DNA of 64,000 nt from Bifidobacterium olomucense (GTDB lineage Bacteria > Actinomycetota > Actinomycetes > Actinomycetales > Bifidobacteriaceae). The notes beneath the pieces were generated by a model that ran no database searches, was not told the DNA's origin, and was given only the letters and a program-made list of their open reading frames with translations. The stretch is from the NCBI RefSeq assembly GCF_012932375.1, contig NZ_JAAIIG010000010.1:29366-93365 (forward strand), read 5' to 3'. Of this stretch, positions 43,501-53,730 are shown in pieces; within the stretch, counting starts at the first letter, position 1, and each line of letters starts with the position of its first letter. A program made the position numbers and the translations under genes.

Positions 43501-46500
43501 CTCACGCCGGTCACAATGGCGATATCGTTCGCGAAGCGAGAGGCTTGGACGTCGGAAGCGGCCGGTTCGAGCGCTTCGGAAACCACCTTCTGGAAGGCGG
43601 CCTTGAGCTCTTCGGAATCCGCATGACCGGCGAACCAGGTCGCTTCGTCGGCAATGGTCTTGCCAAGGCCGATGAAGCTGCCGGCAAGCGCGGAGGCATC
43701 GTGGTCGTAGTAGGCACGCGCCAGATCCTCACGAGCGGAGGCCCAACGGTCATCGAAGAGAATAGCCTTGTTGGCGTCGAAGCGCGGCTCGACCTGCTTC
43801 GGCCAGTCGGAGCCGAGCTCGGCTTCGACGGCGGCCACCACGGCAGCGTTCTCATCGTCGGCCTCTTCAGGAGCCGGAGCGGCAACGCCGAGTTCGTTCA
43901 GGACGAACCGTGCGGTGGCGGCGAGCACACCGTCGGCACCGGTGACCTTCTCGGCGAAGGCATCCAACGCTGCGGAATCCACTACGGCACCGCCGGCCGC
44001 GCCACCGGCGGACGGCAGGGCGACCGAAACGCCCTTGAGCTGGGCGACGACCTGCACCGCGGCGTCGATGAGCTTGTCCGCTTCAGCCTTGGACTGCACA
44101 GCGGCAGTCGGCAGCTTGGCCAGATCGCCGCCACGGGAGCTGGAGCCCTCTCGGGTGTCGAGCAGCAGCGCGGCGAGCACACTGGCCACCCAGCCTTCGC
44201 CGAGCTGCCAGACATTGGTCACACGGTCGCGAATGTACTGCTGCTTGACGCCGGCGGCACCGAACAGGGCGCGCAGACGATCGCGCAACGCTTCGGAGAG
44301 CACGGCGCCGAACGGCTTGTAGTTCGGGGCGGCCTTGTTGACGATTGCGGCGAGTTTGTCAAGCGTCGCTTCGGCGGCACCATCCACGCTGGCGACTCCC
44401 AGCTCGGAACTGATGTCCATCAGCAGCTGGTTACGGCGCGAGGACACACCGTTGGTCAAGGTGTCGGTGGTGTCGTTGCTGCCGATCTGGTCGAGACGCA
44501 CCTTCGCCGCATAAGCCATAAGCACGCCGATACCATCGGAGGCCTTGAACGGCAAGTCGGCGACTGCGGCGCCGGACGGAGCGCCGGCAGCAGACGCTGC
44601 GGCAGGGGCAGGCGCGGAAACCGCGGCAGCGGCAGCGCCAGCCACAGCCGGAGCCGAGCCGAGGTTGGCGGCCGCACTGCTGGCGGCAGCGCCGGAGCCA
44701 AGCTGCGCGACGGCGGAGCCACCAGCCGGAGCGGTCTCCACCGGAGCCGGAGCGGCCGGCGAATCATCATCCTCGTCCGGCACCAGCGAATCCGAATCGG
44801 TCATGTACACACGGCCTTCATCGCGACCGACGTTGTACACCACGGTGTCGTTGCCGGCGAATTCGGGCAGACGCAAGGTCTTGGCACCGAGGTTGGCCAG
44901 CGTCGGGGCATTGCCGAGACCGACTTCGACGTATTCCTCAACACCGAGTCCGCCAGCGGTGCGCGAGCCGAACAGCAGCGCCTGGGTTTCAATCCATCGC
45001 ACCGGGGAGGCGAACTGCCACGAAAGCAGTTCGGTCAACAGCAGTCGGCCGAGCTTCTGATCGTCTGCGGCATAGGAATCCCACACAGCCGGGTCGTCAA
45101 GAGCGGCCTTGATGCGCTCGGACGGCACCACTTCAAGAATCTTGGCGGCGAATTCACGCGTCATTTCAAACGGCACGGCCACCAGGTTCGGAATGTAGCG
45201 GCCCACCAAGCGGCCACGGTAGTCGATGTGCTGCGGCAGCAATGCGTCGAGCTTGTCGCGGAATTCCGGCACGCCCTTACGAAGCAGCGTGGAGTGGAAC
45301 GGCACATCGATGCCGGGCACCAGCATGAACGCAGGCTTGCCGCCGTATTCGGCGACGCGACGGGCGGCGTCGGCCTTCAAGGCCTTGAGGCCGGCGATCG
45401 TGCCGGCGATGGCGTACTGCTGGCCGGCGAGGTTGTAGTTCACGATCTGCAGGAATTCGCCGCTCTTCTTGGCCACGGATTCCACGTATTCCTTCACGTG
45501 GGCGTCGTCCACACCGAACTGGTTCGGGCGAAGTGCACCCATGCGGTAGTTGGAACGCCCCTGGGCGTCGCGGTCGATGAGGTGATGCATGGTCGAGCCG
45601 CGGTGGAACACGAGTTCCAGCACGGTTTCCAGCGGAATCACGCCGGCGAAGGCGGACAGCGCGTTGTATTCGCCGAGCGAATGACCGGCGAAGTAGGCGG
45701 GCCAGATGTCCGCGCCGGCTTCACGCAAACGTGCGGTCTGGGCGAAGGCCACGGTGGCGAGCGCCACCTGCGTGAACTGGGTCAGGTTGAGCAGGCCTTC
45801 GGGATGACGGTAGGTGACGCCGTTGGCGGTCAATTCCTTGGGATTATCGCGCACGAGTCCGATGATCGAGAAGCCGAGCTTCGAGCGGGTCAGCTTGTCG
45901 GCGCGCTCCCACACGTCGCGGGCGGCGGCGGACTTGGCACGCTCGTCGAGCACCATGCCCTGCTTCTGGATGCCTTGGCCAGGATAGACGAAGGCGGCGC
46001 GCGGCGCACGAACCAGCGCGGTGCCGCGGGAGACCAGCTGACCGTCGATACGGCAGGTGACCTCTAGGGTGATGCCGCCGTGGCGTACCTTGCCGACGCG
46101 CTCCACGGAGATCTCCACCTGATCGTTCAGCTGAACCATGCCGTACATGTTGTAGGTCCAGCCGGCGATCTCGTAATGGGCGCCCTTCTCGTCGGCGGCC
46201 TGCACCGCGTGCTGCGCGGCGGCGGACAGCCACATGCCGTGCACGAGCGGAGCCTTCAGACCGGAGATACGGGCACCTCGCGTGGAGGTGTGGATCGGGT
46301 TGAAATCGCCGGAGGTGCGGGCGAACGCGGTCATATCGCCAGGGGCGGTGACCTTCACACGGCGTAGCAGACGGCGAGGAGTCGGCTCGATCTCATCGTG
46401 TGCGGCGTCGCCGAATTCGGGCGCATCGGCCGGCAGCGCGTCGGAATAGACGCGGCCGCGAATGGCGAAGCGCTCGGTTTCACGGGCCAGCAACGTGCCG

Positions 46501-49500
46501 TCGGCGGCGGTGTGGGTCACGTGAATGGTGACCACGCGGCCGGATGCGGACTCGAAGTAGTCCTCGGCCCAGGAAGCCAGCGCAATCGTCTCGCCGACGT
46601 GGCTCAGCAGCTCTTCCTCATCAACCTCAAGTTCGATGAGATGGTCGAGGTGCACGGCGTTGAGCAGGCCCTCGATCACCGGGTAGCCGTTGACGGAGAC
46701 GGAGCCGAGCGCCGCGTAGATCGCCGGCCATGCCGGTCCGACCAATGCGTCCGGCGCGATGCGGCTGGGCTGCAGCGCAACCGGCAGCGCGCCACCGGTG
46801 GCCGCCTCATGGTCGAAACCGAGGTTGGCGGACAGCGTGTAGGAGGTGTGCGCCTCGCCGAACACGCGGCCTTCAGCCGGCACGATCTCCGGCATCGCGG
46901 TGAGCTTGTCGCCGGTGATGGCGGTGTTGCCGATGCCGGCGGTGGCGGCGAGCATCGCATACACGTCCGGGATCAGTCGTTCGCGGTCCACGACCGGCAC
47001 ACGGCCCGGCTCAGCGCCGTCCACAATCAGCGGGATGACGATGTCACGCACGGCGTGCTTGGATACGCCACCGTCCGGATCGTTGTCCCAGAAGGTATCG
47101 AGGTGAATGTCAAGGTCGTACTTGCCGGCTGAGGCATCGAACGCACGAATCTCGTAGTGCTTGTCGCCCAGAGCAGTGCCGTAGGCGGGATTGTCGGTGA
47201 TGTGCCCCACCCAAGAGATGTTCGGGGACTTGCGGATGAAGTCTTCGGCATTCGTGGCGGAGCCCAGAGCGGCAAAACCTTGCGTTTCCTTGGCATTGGC
47301 GGCATCGGAGGCATCGGCAGCATCAGCGCTTTTGACGCGTTCGATCGCGGCATGTTCGAAGCGGCCGAGAATATCGGCGACCGGCTCGTCCACCGTGGTG
47401 ATGCCGGCCACGGAGATCGGACCGGGGATGGCACGCACGGAATCTGCAGAGTACCGCGGATCTTCGGACTGCCAGAGCTGATCCTGGCCCCACCAGCGCA
47501 GCAGATCGTTGTCGATAACCGGTACGAACGGCATCGGCTTGGGGTATTCGCGTACGAGCACCGGGAACCAGGCGACGTCGGACGGCACCACCGTGAGCGT
47601 ATCGGCTTCGGGGTAGATTTCGGCGAGCTTGGCCAGTGCCGGTGCAGGGTCGGCGAGAATGTCGTCTCGGGTCAGCAGTCCCGCAGCTGCGGCGTCGGCG
47701 GCGGAAGTGCCGTCTGCGGCGAACAGTCGGGAGGTGAATTCGCCGGAGTCCTGTGCATTGACGCGGGCTTCGATGCGCTGGAGCAGATGCTGGAAACGAT
47801 CGGCATAGGTGGGATCGGCCCACGGGTAGGCAAGTTCAGCGAAACGCTGTGCCCAGCCGAGGTAGGTCATGGTGTTGAGATCGCCGAAGTAGGGCTTGGC
47901 GGTTTTGTTCAGGGCCTCGATGATTTCGTTACGGCGGGATTCCAACTCTTCCGGGTGCTTCATGACACGCACGAGCAGACGGCCGCAGGCGGCGGAGGAG
48001 TTCTCCAGCTCGTAGATGTCCGCATGCAGGTGGCTCAGGCCCGAAGAGACACCGCCCACCGACTTGCCGGAGGGCACCCAGTGGGCGGCCTGCGGGGCGA
48101 ACGGATCATCGACGGACGCGGCGGCTGAGCCAGCAGCGCCGGCGGCGGAAACGGCCGGAATGCCAGGCGTCTTGACGAGCAGCTGCTTGACTTCGGGGCT
48201 GGTGTGCGCTTCTTTGGCGGTCATCACCGCGGTGCCCACCAGCACGCCGTCCACCGGCATATCCGGCAGACCGTATGCACGGGACCATTGGCCGGAAATG
48301 TAGTCGGCGGCACGTTCTGGAGTACCGATGCCGCCGCCGGCAACGAGCACCAGATTCTCGCATGCACGCACATCGGCATAGGTGGCGGCCAACAGGTCGT
48401 CCAGAGCCTCCCAGCTGTGGTGGCCGCCGGCCTCGCCGCCTTCCACCTGGATCATGATGGTGGTAGGCGCCACGGCCTTGGCGATCGCGACCACCTGACG
48501 AATCTGGTCCACGGTGCCGGGCTTGAAGCTCACGTACGGCAGACCATCCTCCTGCAGTGACTTGATCAGGGATACGGCTTCGTCGAGCTCCGGAATACCG
48601 GCGGATACCACCACGCCGTCGATAGGCGCGCCAGACGCGCGCTTCTTCGGCACAATACGCGACGAACCGAACTGCAGGTTCCACAGATAACGGTCCATGA
48701 ACATGGCGTTGAACTCGACCGTGCGGCCTTCCTCCAACTGTTCTTCCAGCGCGGCCACGTGACGATCGAACACCTCGGCGGTCACCTGACCGCCACCGGC
48801 GAGCTCGGCCCAATAACCGGCGTTGGCGGCTGCCGCCACGATTTCCGGCTCCACGGTGGTGGGAGTCATGCCGGGCAGCAACACCGGCGGCTTGCCGGTC
48901 AGTCGAGAGAACTTGGTGACGAGCTTGTCGCCGGCCGGCGTGGAGACCACATGCGGCGCAAAGGCCTTCCAATTCTGCGTGCGCTCCGGCTCGCCATCCA
49001 ACGTGGACAGCGCCGCGCGCTCGGCCAATGTGGTGGCTTCCACCACACCCGCACCGGTGCCCTCGACCACGTTGCCGATCAGCTTGCCGAGCGTATTGCC
49101 CGGACCCAAGTCCACGATCCACAGCTTGGCCGGATCATCCCTTTGATCAAGCAAGGACTTGACACGGGCGTTCCAGTCCACGTGGTTGACAAGCACTTCT
49201 TCGGCGAGCGCGCGGGTGCGATCCTGGTCGAAGCCGCATGCCGCAGCCCAAGAAACGGTCTGTTCCACGGCTTCAGCCATCAGCGGCGAGTGGAACGGCA
49301 GGGTGACCTCAAGGTATTCGAGGACGGGGGCGAACACGGTGCCGCCGCGCAGCTTCTCTTCGCGCAGCTTGGCCTGATGCTTGTGCTCGCGTTCGGCTTC
49401 CACGGCGAACGCGGCCAGATCTTCCGGATAACCGGAAAGTACGTAATGATTGGCCGAGTTGGTCACGGCGACGGAGATCGGACCGCGAGCGCGGCCGGCG

Positions 49501-50099
49501 GCATCCACGCGCGCGATCAGCGCCTTGACTTGCGCCAACGTGGCTCCCTTGACGGACAGCATCGGGCTGGCGCCATACTTGGCGACCAAGCCGAGTTCGC
49601 GAACGCGACGGGTGCCGGCGGCACCGATCAACGCGGCGGCGGCGAGGATTTCGTCCAGCGCATCAGCCGCGCCCTCCACGGAACCGGCGTCGGCAATAGC
49701 GCGAGCCATGTGTACGGCGAGTACGCCTTGCGAGTGGCCGAGCACGGCGACCGGCTTGGCCTGAGCGACCGAGTATCCCAAGTGTTCAAGGTCAAGCAAT
49801 GCGCCCAACTGGGTGAGCGCAATGCCTTCGACGGATGCGGTGGCGTCAGCGGCGGCACCGAGACGAGCCGGATTCGGCGTGAAACCGAACAGATCGACCG
49901 GGCGTCCGGTGGTGGCCAGCAGATCGGCGGCGACTGGGGCGAGCAGTCGGCTGGCCGCATCGGCGTGGGCGTGCAGCGCCTCGTCAAGGCTGGGATCGGT
50001 GGTCTGGTCGGCAAGCGCGACAGGCCACGGGGTCGACTGTCCGGCGAAGGCGAGCGCATGTGGCTCGGCAGCCAGGCGATTGAGGAAGAAAGTAGTCAT
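40560..50099 (-). CDS. fas: type I fatty-acid synthase
   Basis: 3179 residues; cytosolic megasynthase making long-chain acyl-CoA from acetyl- and malonyl-CoA. Domains by motif: acetyltransferase (GHSQG, ~122), enoyl reductase (LPGMTPTT ~404; GGEAGGHHSW ~554), MaoC-like dehydratase (LVHGMWLSAA ~1285), malonyl/palmitoyl transferase (GHSLGEY ~1471), Ala/Pro-rich linker (~1780-1860), acyl carrier (GVSSRRNQLLMDISSELG, phosphopantetheine Ser ~1887), ketoreductase (AIVTGVSPNSIAAQVVEGLL ~2190), ketosynthase (SACATAAVS, Cys ~2813; KHDTSTNANDPNE; GHAKGGA). No C-terminal phosphopantetheinyl transferase is seen; acpS at 26.3 kb could supply it. 105 bp downstream of the carboxyltransferase gene, in one operon with both carboxylase genes. 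Confidence 0.97.
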   Translation of the reverse strand: MTTFFLNRLAAEPHALAFAGQSTPWPVALADQTTDPSLDEALHAHADAASRLLAPVAADLLATTGRPVDLFGFTPNPARLGAAADATASVEGIALTQLGALLDLEHLGYSVAQAKPVAVLGHSQGVLAVHMARAIADAGSVEGAADALDEILAAAALIGAAGTRRVRELGLVAKYGASPMLSVKGATLAQVKALIARVDAAGRARGPISVAVTNSANHYVLSGYPEDLAAFAVEAEREHKHQAKLREEKLRGGTVFAPVLEYLEVTLPFHSPLMAEAVEQTVSWAAACGFDQDRTRALAEEVLVNHVDWNARVKSLLDQRDDPAKLWIVDLGPGNTLGKLIGNVVEGTGAGVVEATTLAERAALSTLDGEPERTQNWKAFAPHVVSTPAGDKLVTKFSRLTGKPPVLLPGMTPTTVEPEIVAAAANAGYWAELAGGGQVTAEVFDRHVAALEEQLEEGRTVEFNAMFMDRYLWNLQFGSSRIVPKKRASGAPIDGVVVSAGIPELDEAVSLIKSLQEDGLPYVSFKPGTVDQIRQVVAIAKAVAPTTIMIQVEGGEAGGHHSWEALDDLLAATYADVRACENLVLVAGGGIGTPERAADYISGQWSRAYGLPDMPVDGVLVGTAVMTAKEAHTSPEVKQLLVKTPGIPAVSAAGAAGSAAASVDDPFAPQAAHWVPSGKSVGGVSSGLSHLHADIYELENSSAACGRLLVRVMKHPEELESRRNEIIEALNKTAKPYFGDLNTMTYLGWAQRFAELAYPWADPTYADRFQHLLQRIEARVNAQDSGEFTSRLFAADGTSAADAAAAGLLTRDDILADPAPALAKLAEIYPEADTLTVVPSDVAWFPVLVREYPKPMPFVPVIDNDLLRWWGQDQLWQSEDPRYSADSVRAIPGPISVAGITTVDEPVADILGRFEHAAIERVKSADAADASDAANAKETQGFAALGSATNAEDFIRKSPNISWVGHITDNPAYGTALGDKHYEIRAFDASAGKYDLDIHLDTFWDNDPDGGVSKHAVRDIVIPLIVDGAEPGRVPVVDRERLIPDVYAMLAATAGIGNTAITGDKLTAMPEIVPAEGRVFGEAHTSYTLSANLGFDHEAATGGALPVALQPSRIAPDALVGPAWPAIYAALGSVSVNGYPVIEGLLNAVHLDHLIELEVDEEELLSHVGETIALASWAEDYFESASGRVVTIHVTHTAADGTLLARETERFAIRGRVYSDALPADAPEFGDAAHDEIEPTPRRLLRRVKVTAPGDMTAFARTSGDFNPIHTSTRGARISGLKAPLVHGMWLSAAAQHAVQAADEKGAHYEIAGWTYNMYGMVQLNDQVEISVERVGKVRHGGITLEVTCRIDGQLVSRGTALVRAPRAAFVYPGQGIQKQGMVLDERAKSAAARDVWERADKLTRSKLGFSIIGLVRDNPKELTANGVTYRHPEGLLNLTQFTQVALATVAFAQTARLREAGADIWPAYFAGHSLGEYNALSAFAGVIPLETVLELVFHRGSTMHHLIDRDAQGRSNYRMGALRPNQFGVDDAHVKEYVESVAKKSGEFLQIVNYNLAGQQYAIAGTIAGLKALKADAARRVAEYGGKPAFMLVPGIDVPFHSTLLRKGVPEFRDKLDALLPQHIDYRGRLVGRYIPNLVAVPFEMTREFAAKILEVVPSERIKAALDDPAVWDSYAADDQKLGRLLLTELLSWQFASPVRWIETQALLFGSRTAGGLGVEEYVEVGLGNAPTLANLGAKTLRLPEFAGNDTVVYNVGRDEGRVYMTDSDSLVPDEDDDSPAAPAPVETAPAGGSAVAQLGSGAAASSAAANLGSAPAVAGAAAAAVSAPAPAAASAAGAPSGAAVADLPFKASDGIGVLMAYAAKVRLDQIGSNDTTDTLTNGVSSRRNQLLMDISSELGVASVDGAAEATLDKLAAIVNKAAPNYKPFGAVLSEALRDRLRALFGAAGVKQQYIRDRVTNVWQLGEGWVASVLAALLLDTREGSSSRGGDLAKLPTAAVQSKAEADKLIDAAVQVVAQLKGVSVALPSAGGAAGGAVVDSAALDAFAEKVTGADGVLAATARFVLNELGVAAPAPEEADDENAAVVAAVEAELGSDWPKQVEPRFDANKAILFDDRWASAREDLARAYYDHDASALAGSFIGLGKTIADEATWFAGHADSEELKAAFQKVVSEALEPAASDVQASRFANDIAIVTGVSPNSIAAQVVEGLLAGGATVVATSHSFKPSIKAWGAQAYREHATGNAKLWLVPANLSSYRDVDALVDWVGHEQKKTSGATTTVLKPAYEPTLLFPFAAPPVHGTLADAGDLFESQARLMLWGVERAIAGLSKIGADTNVQHKLHVVLPGSPNRGVFGGDGAYGEVKSAFDAVVNRARAERDAWSSRVTFAHPKIGWVRGTGLMGGNDPLVDVVERHGIHTYSTAQIAARLLDLCTAESRAQAAQAPLGVDLTGGLGSEPIDIKALRAEAMASNKQSDELSAADAEQRQSRDGKNDAATLKALPTPVVAKQAPVDLADWQNVTAKPEDEIVIVSVGELGPWGSGRTRTQAELGIHSDGTVDLSAGAVLELAWNMGLLNWQDSPKPGWYDVDGNLVPEEDIAERYHDEVVARSGIRPFETGMGGDYKDGADEEEAEVFLDHDVTFSVPSEDVAREYVKLDVKHTTIAPDAESGEWNVTRHAGSMIRVPRRATMTRTVGGQFPTGFDPTRWGIPASMVGDVDEIALWNIVTTVDAYLSAGFTPAEILESIHPSLVASTQGTGFGGMRSMRKLYLDRFLNHEIPTDILQEALPNVVAAHVMQSYIGGYGNMIQPVSACATAAVSLEEGVDKIALGKADFVVTGAIDDIGVESVIGFGNMNATANSEEMYGKGIDARFFSRANDRRRGGFLESQGGGTILVTRGDIALKLGLPVAAVVGFIHSYADGAHTSIPAPGLGALAAGLGGRRSKLVRDLAALGVSADDIAVVSKHDTSTNANDPNESELHNTLAHAIGRTDGNPLFVISQKTLTGHAKGGACIFQVNGLTQLFKSGVIPANAALDCVDPKLKRDDHMVWLRKPLRIGGGEDEFGRETAGRPVKAGLATSLGFGHVSGFVALVHPGAFEAAVAHADGEAALAAWRERANARLAAGQRHFEEGMMGRAALYEPIENRRFREDHRGYDHHEVEKAMLLNPDARLGESGFYEA

Positions 50100-50204
50100 T
50101 GGTGTTCCTTGCGTTGGTTGATTGGTTGGCGTCTTACAAAGTTGGGGTATATGGATGGCTCAGTCGGTCGACGGCCCACCGGACTGTGACCTGCCCGATG
50201 CGGG

Positions 50205-51812
50205 TCACAGCGGCTGGTTGCCGTGGTGCTTGGAGGTACGTTTCACGCGGCGCTTGGTGGCGAGCGTGGCGAGGGATTCGACGATGACTTCGCGGGTCTG
50301 TTCGGGGTCGATCATGGCGTCGATCTGTCCGATTTCCAGCGAAAGGTTCGCATTGACCGTGCTGGTCTCGTAGTCCTTGATGTACTTGGCCCTCAACGCT
50401 TCCACATCCTGACCGGCGGCCTTGGCTTTGGCCAGATCGTGCCGGTGGATGATGTTCACCGCGCCGGCCGCGCCGAGTACGGCGATCTGTGAGCTGGGCC
50501 AGGCGAAGTTCAGGTCTGCGCCGATGGCCTTGGAGCCCATCACGATGTAGGCGCCGCCGAATGCTTTGCGCAGCACTACAGTCACCAGCGGCACCTGTGC
50601 GTTGGCGTAGGCGTAGATCACCTTGGCTCCGCGGCGAATGATGCCGGCGTGCTCCTGATCGGAACCGGGCTTGTATCCGGGCACGTCCACCAACGTGATG
50701 ACAGGCAGATTGAATGCGTCGCACAGGCGTACGAATCGCGCGACTTTTTCGGAGGAGTCGACGTCCAGAATGCCGGCCCTGACATTCGGCTGGTTGGCCA
50801 CAACACCCACCGGGCGCCCCTCGATGCAAGCGAATCCCACGAGCGCGGAGGCACCGAAGAGCTCCTGAACCTGTACGAATTCGCCGTAGTCCACGATGCA
50901 GCGGATCACGTCGAGCATGTCGTAGGGCTGGCGTTCGTTGGCGGGCACGATCTGGGCGAGTCGCTTGGCCGTATCGCGCTCGGCACGCGTGGCGGCGTAG
51001 GCGTAGACCGGCGGCTTGCCGTCGGCGTTGGACGGCAGGTAGGCGAGCACAGTACGCGCGTAGTCGATGGCGTCGGACTCGTCCTCGCCGAGATAGTGGG
51101 CCACACCGGACACCTTGTTGTGCACTTCACCGCCGCCGAGGTCCGCCATCGAGATGGTTTCGCCGGTGGCCGCCTTGACCACGTCCGGTCCGGTGACGAA
51201 CATATTCGAATTCTCGCGGGTCATGATGATCAGGTCCGTCAGCGCCGGACAGTAGACCGCGCCGCCCGCGCAAGGTCCGAGAATCAGGCTCAGCTGGGGC
51301 ACGAATCCGCTGGCTTCGCAGGTTTTGCGGAAGATGCGGCCGTATTGGGTCAGCGCCGCCACGCCTTCCTGGATACGAGCGCCGCCGGAATCCACAATGG
51401 CTACGATCGGCACTTTGAGATCGATGGCCATGTCCATCAGACGGCAGATCTTCTCACCTTCCGCAGTGCCCAGCGTGCCGCCTTTGACGGAGAAGTCCTG
51501 TGCGTAGACGGCCACTTTGCGTCCGTAGACCAAACCGAAACCGGTGATGACGGCCGCACCTGCGTTGCCGGCCGCGATGTTGCCGCCTTGGAAGCGGCCG
51601 ATTTCCTCGAATGTACCGGTGTCGAACAGCATGTCGAGGCGTTCGCGCGCGGTTTTCTTGCCTTTGGCGTGCTGTTTGTCGCGGGCGCGCTCCTCGGCGG
51701 CGCGGGCCAGTTCGGCGGCTTTGACCACCGCGGCGCGCAACGGCTGATGGGCGGACGGCTGGGCGGCGACCTGCGTGGCTTTGACGGCCGGAGAATCCAT
51801 GATGTCAGTCAT
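50205..51812 (-). CDS. acyl-CoA carboxylase beta subunit (carboxyltransferase)
   Basis: 535 residues. Transfers CO2 from biotin to acetyl- or propionyl-CoA, giving malonyl-CoA for the synthase encoded next. Hallmarks: ARERLDMLFDTGTFEEIG, IVDSGGARIQEGV, LILGPCAGGAVYCPALTDL, FVTGPDVVKAATGE, VDVPGYKPGSDQEHAGIIRRGAKV and KAFGGAYIVMGSKAIGAD. Length and order match the single-chain AccD/PccB type of Actinobacteria. The start MTDIMDSP overlaps the end of the alpha-subunit gene by 8 bp, so translation is coupled. Confidence 0.95.
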   Translation of the reverse strand: MTDIMDSPAVKATQVAAQPSAHQPLRAAVVKAAELARAAEERARDKQHAKGKKTARERLDMLFDTGTFEEIGRFQGGNIAAGNAGAAVITGFGLVYGRKVAVYAQDFSVKGGTLGTAEGEKICRLMDMAIDLKVPIVAIVDSGGARIQEGVAALTQYGRIFRKTCEASGFVPQLSLILGPCAGGAVYCPALTDLIIMTRENSNMFVTGPDVVKAATGETISMADLGGGEVHNKVSGVAHYLGEDESDAIDYARTVLAYLPSNADGKPPVYAYAATRAERDTAKRLAQIVPANERQPYDMLDVIRCIVDYGEFVQVQELFGASALVGFACIEGRPVGVVANQPNVRAGILDVDSSEKVARFVRLCDAFNLPVITLVDVPGYKPGSDQEHAGIIRRGAKVIYAYANAQVPLVTVVLRKAFGGAYIVMGSKAIGADLNFAWPSSQIAVLGAAGAVNIIHRHDLAKAKAAGQDVEALRAKYIKDYETSTVNANLSLEIGQIDAMIDPEQTREVIVESLATLATKRRVKRTSKHHGNQPL

Positions 51813-53730
51813 TCTTACCGCCTTCCTTTGCTTGGCTGGCCGACTGGCTGGACGGTTGGGCTGCGGCGTCGGCCTTGCCTCCGGTCACATCCAGCGTGAC
51901 CAACGTGTCGCCGGCTTCCACGCCATCCGCAGGCCCCACGAAGATCTTGGTCACTTCGCCGGCGGCCGGCGCGTACACGTAGTTCTCCATCTTCATGGAT
52001 TCGAGCACCACCAACAGGTCGCCTTTGGCCACTTGCTGACCTTCGGACACGTTGATGCGCGTGACGACGGCCTGCATCGGCGAGGCGATGACGCCGGACT
52101 TGGCACCGTCGTTCACCTTGGCTGCGCTGGAGTCGGCGTTGTGCAGTCCGGCACCGCGCAACGGCTGCGTGGGACGCTTGGCGTTACGGGCGCGGGCGGA
52201 ACCGGTCAGGTTCTCCACGATGTCCAGCGGCACGGTGAGCTTGACGCGGCGGTCGTTCATTTCGATGACGAACGTCTCGGACTTGGTCTTATCCGGCTGG
52301 CTTGCAGCTGCACCCGGAGTGCCGGATGCAGCTGCGCCCAGCGAGGCCGGCTGTCCGGCGCGCGCCGAATCGGGTGTGCGGTTGAGATACGTGCGCTCCA
52401 GCCATTTGGTGGAGACGGCAAACGGATGGTTGTGCTCGGCGGTGAAGTCGTCGTTCGAGAAGATTTCCTTGAACAGCGGAATCGGCGTGGGCACGCCTTC
52501 AATCACCAGCTCATCGAGCACGCGGCGCACACGCGCCACGGCGGCGGCACGGTCCTGTGCGGTGACGATCACCTTGCCCATCATCGAATCGAATTTCGGC
52601 GAGATGGTGTCGCCCTGCTCCACACCGGTGTCGATGCGCACGCCGGGACCAGCCGGCCACTGGATCTTCTCCAACGTGCCGGCACCCGGGGTCAGGTTCT
52701 TGGCCGGGTCTTCGCTGGTGATGCGCAGTTCGAAGCTGTGGCCACGCGGCTCGGGAGCGCGTGTCAGCGTGCCGCCGGATGCGATGACCAGCTGCTCGCG
52801 CACCAGATCGAGTCCGCTGACCTCCTCGGAGACGGTATGCTCGACCTGAAGTCGTGGGTTGACCTCCAGGAAGTAGACCTTGCCGTTGGGCGTCACCATG
52901 AATTCGCAAGTGCCCAAACCCACGTAATCCACGGTGGTGAACAGTCTGCGGGAGTATTCCGTAAGCGTATCGACGATCTCCTGGGGCAGGAACGGCGCAG
53001 GGGCCTCCTCCACAAGCTTCTGGTTGCGGCGTTGCAGCGAGCAGTCGCGGGTGGAGTAGACGGTGAAGTTGCCGTGCGAGTCACGACCGGACTGGGTCTC
53101 GACGTGACGAGCCTTGTCGATGAACTTTTCGATGAAGTATTCGTTCAGATCGCCGCCCTGCAACGCATCATGATTGGTGTAGAAGCGGCGCAGCTCCTCG
53201 TCGTCGTGGACCACGGTGATGCCGTGTCCGCCACCGCCGTCGGTGCGCTTCATCATGATCGGATAACCGTGGGTGTGCGCGAAGTCGAGCAGGGTGCGGA
53301 TGTCCTGCACCGGTTCGGACAAGCCCGGCACCGGCGGCACTTTGGCGCGCAGGGCCACGCGACGTGCGGTGATCTTGTCGCCGAGGTCCACCAGCGCGGT
53401 GTGGTGCGGACCTACCCATATGGCACCGGCCGATTCGACCTTCTGCGCGAAGCTCGGCACTTCGGAGAGGAATCCGTAGCCGGGATGCACGGCGTCCGCA
53501 CCGCTGCGATGCAGGATGTCGATGAGCAGATCCTCGTTGAGATACGTGTCTTTATAGGTGTCGCCGGAAAGCAGGTACGCTTCGTCGGCCATGTCTACGT
53601 AGCGGCCGTCGCGATCCTGTTCGGCGTAGACGGCCACGGTCCTGATCCCCATCTCCTTGGCCGTACGCACCACGCGCAACGCGATTTCCCCGCGATTCGC
53701 GATCAGCAATGTATTGACAGAGTGAGCCAT
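51805..53730 (-). CDS. acyl-CoA carboxylase alpha subunit (biotin carboxylase + BCCP)
   Basis: 641 residues. N-terminal biotin carboxylase: LLIANRGEIALRVVRTAKEMG, VHPGYGFLSE, MMKRTDGGGGHGITVV (ATP-grasp glycine loop), EKFIDKARHVETQ, FLEVNPRLQVEHTVSE. The C-terminal biotinyl domain holds VVLESMKMENYVYAPAAGEV, Lys at about residue 579 being the biotin site. A linker of Ala/Gly and basic residues lies near 455-500. The BirA encoded at 54.9 kb would attach the biotin. The start ATG 53730 has no strong SD; the family start fits. First gene of the alpha-beta-synthase operon, divergent from bioY. Confidence 0.95.
   Translation of the reverse strand: MAHSVNTLLIANRGEIALRVVRTAKEMGIRTVAVYAEQDRDGRYVDMADEAYLLSGDTYKDTYLNEDLLIDILHRSGADAVHPGYGFLSEVPSFAQKVESAGAIWVGPHHTALVDLGDKITARRVALRAKVPPVPGLSEPVQDIRTLLDFAHTHGYPIMMKRTDGGGGHGITVVHDDEELRRFYTNHDALQGGDLNEYFIEKFIDKARHVETQSGRDSHGNFTVYSTRDCSLQRRNQKLVEEAPAPFLPQEIVDTLTEYSRRLFTTVDYVGLGTCEFMVTPNGKVYFLEVNPRLQVEHTVSEEVSGLDLVREQLVIASGGTLTRAPEPRGHSFELRITSEDPAKNLTPGAGTLEKIQWPAGPGVRIDTGVEQGDTISPKFDSMMGKVIVTAQDRAAAVARVRRVLDELVIEGVPTPIPLFKEIFSNDDFTAEHNHPFAVSTKWLERTYLNRTPDSARAGQPASLGAAASGTPGAAASQPDKTKSETFVIEMNDRRVKLTVPLDIVENLTGSARARNAKRPTQPLRGAGLHNADSSAAKVNDGAKSGVIASPMQAVVTRINVSEGQQVAKGDLLVVLESMKMENYVYAPAAGEVTKIFVGPADGVEAGDTLVTLDVTGGKADAAAQPSSQSASQAKEGGKND

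Noticed and set aside
40629..50189. Long plus-strand frames opposite the fatty-acid synthase
   Set aside because: They run opposite clearly conserved enzyme domains, with odd His/Gly/Arg-rich composition and no ribosome sites in series.
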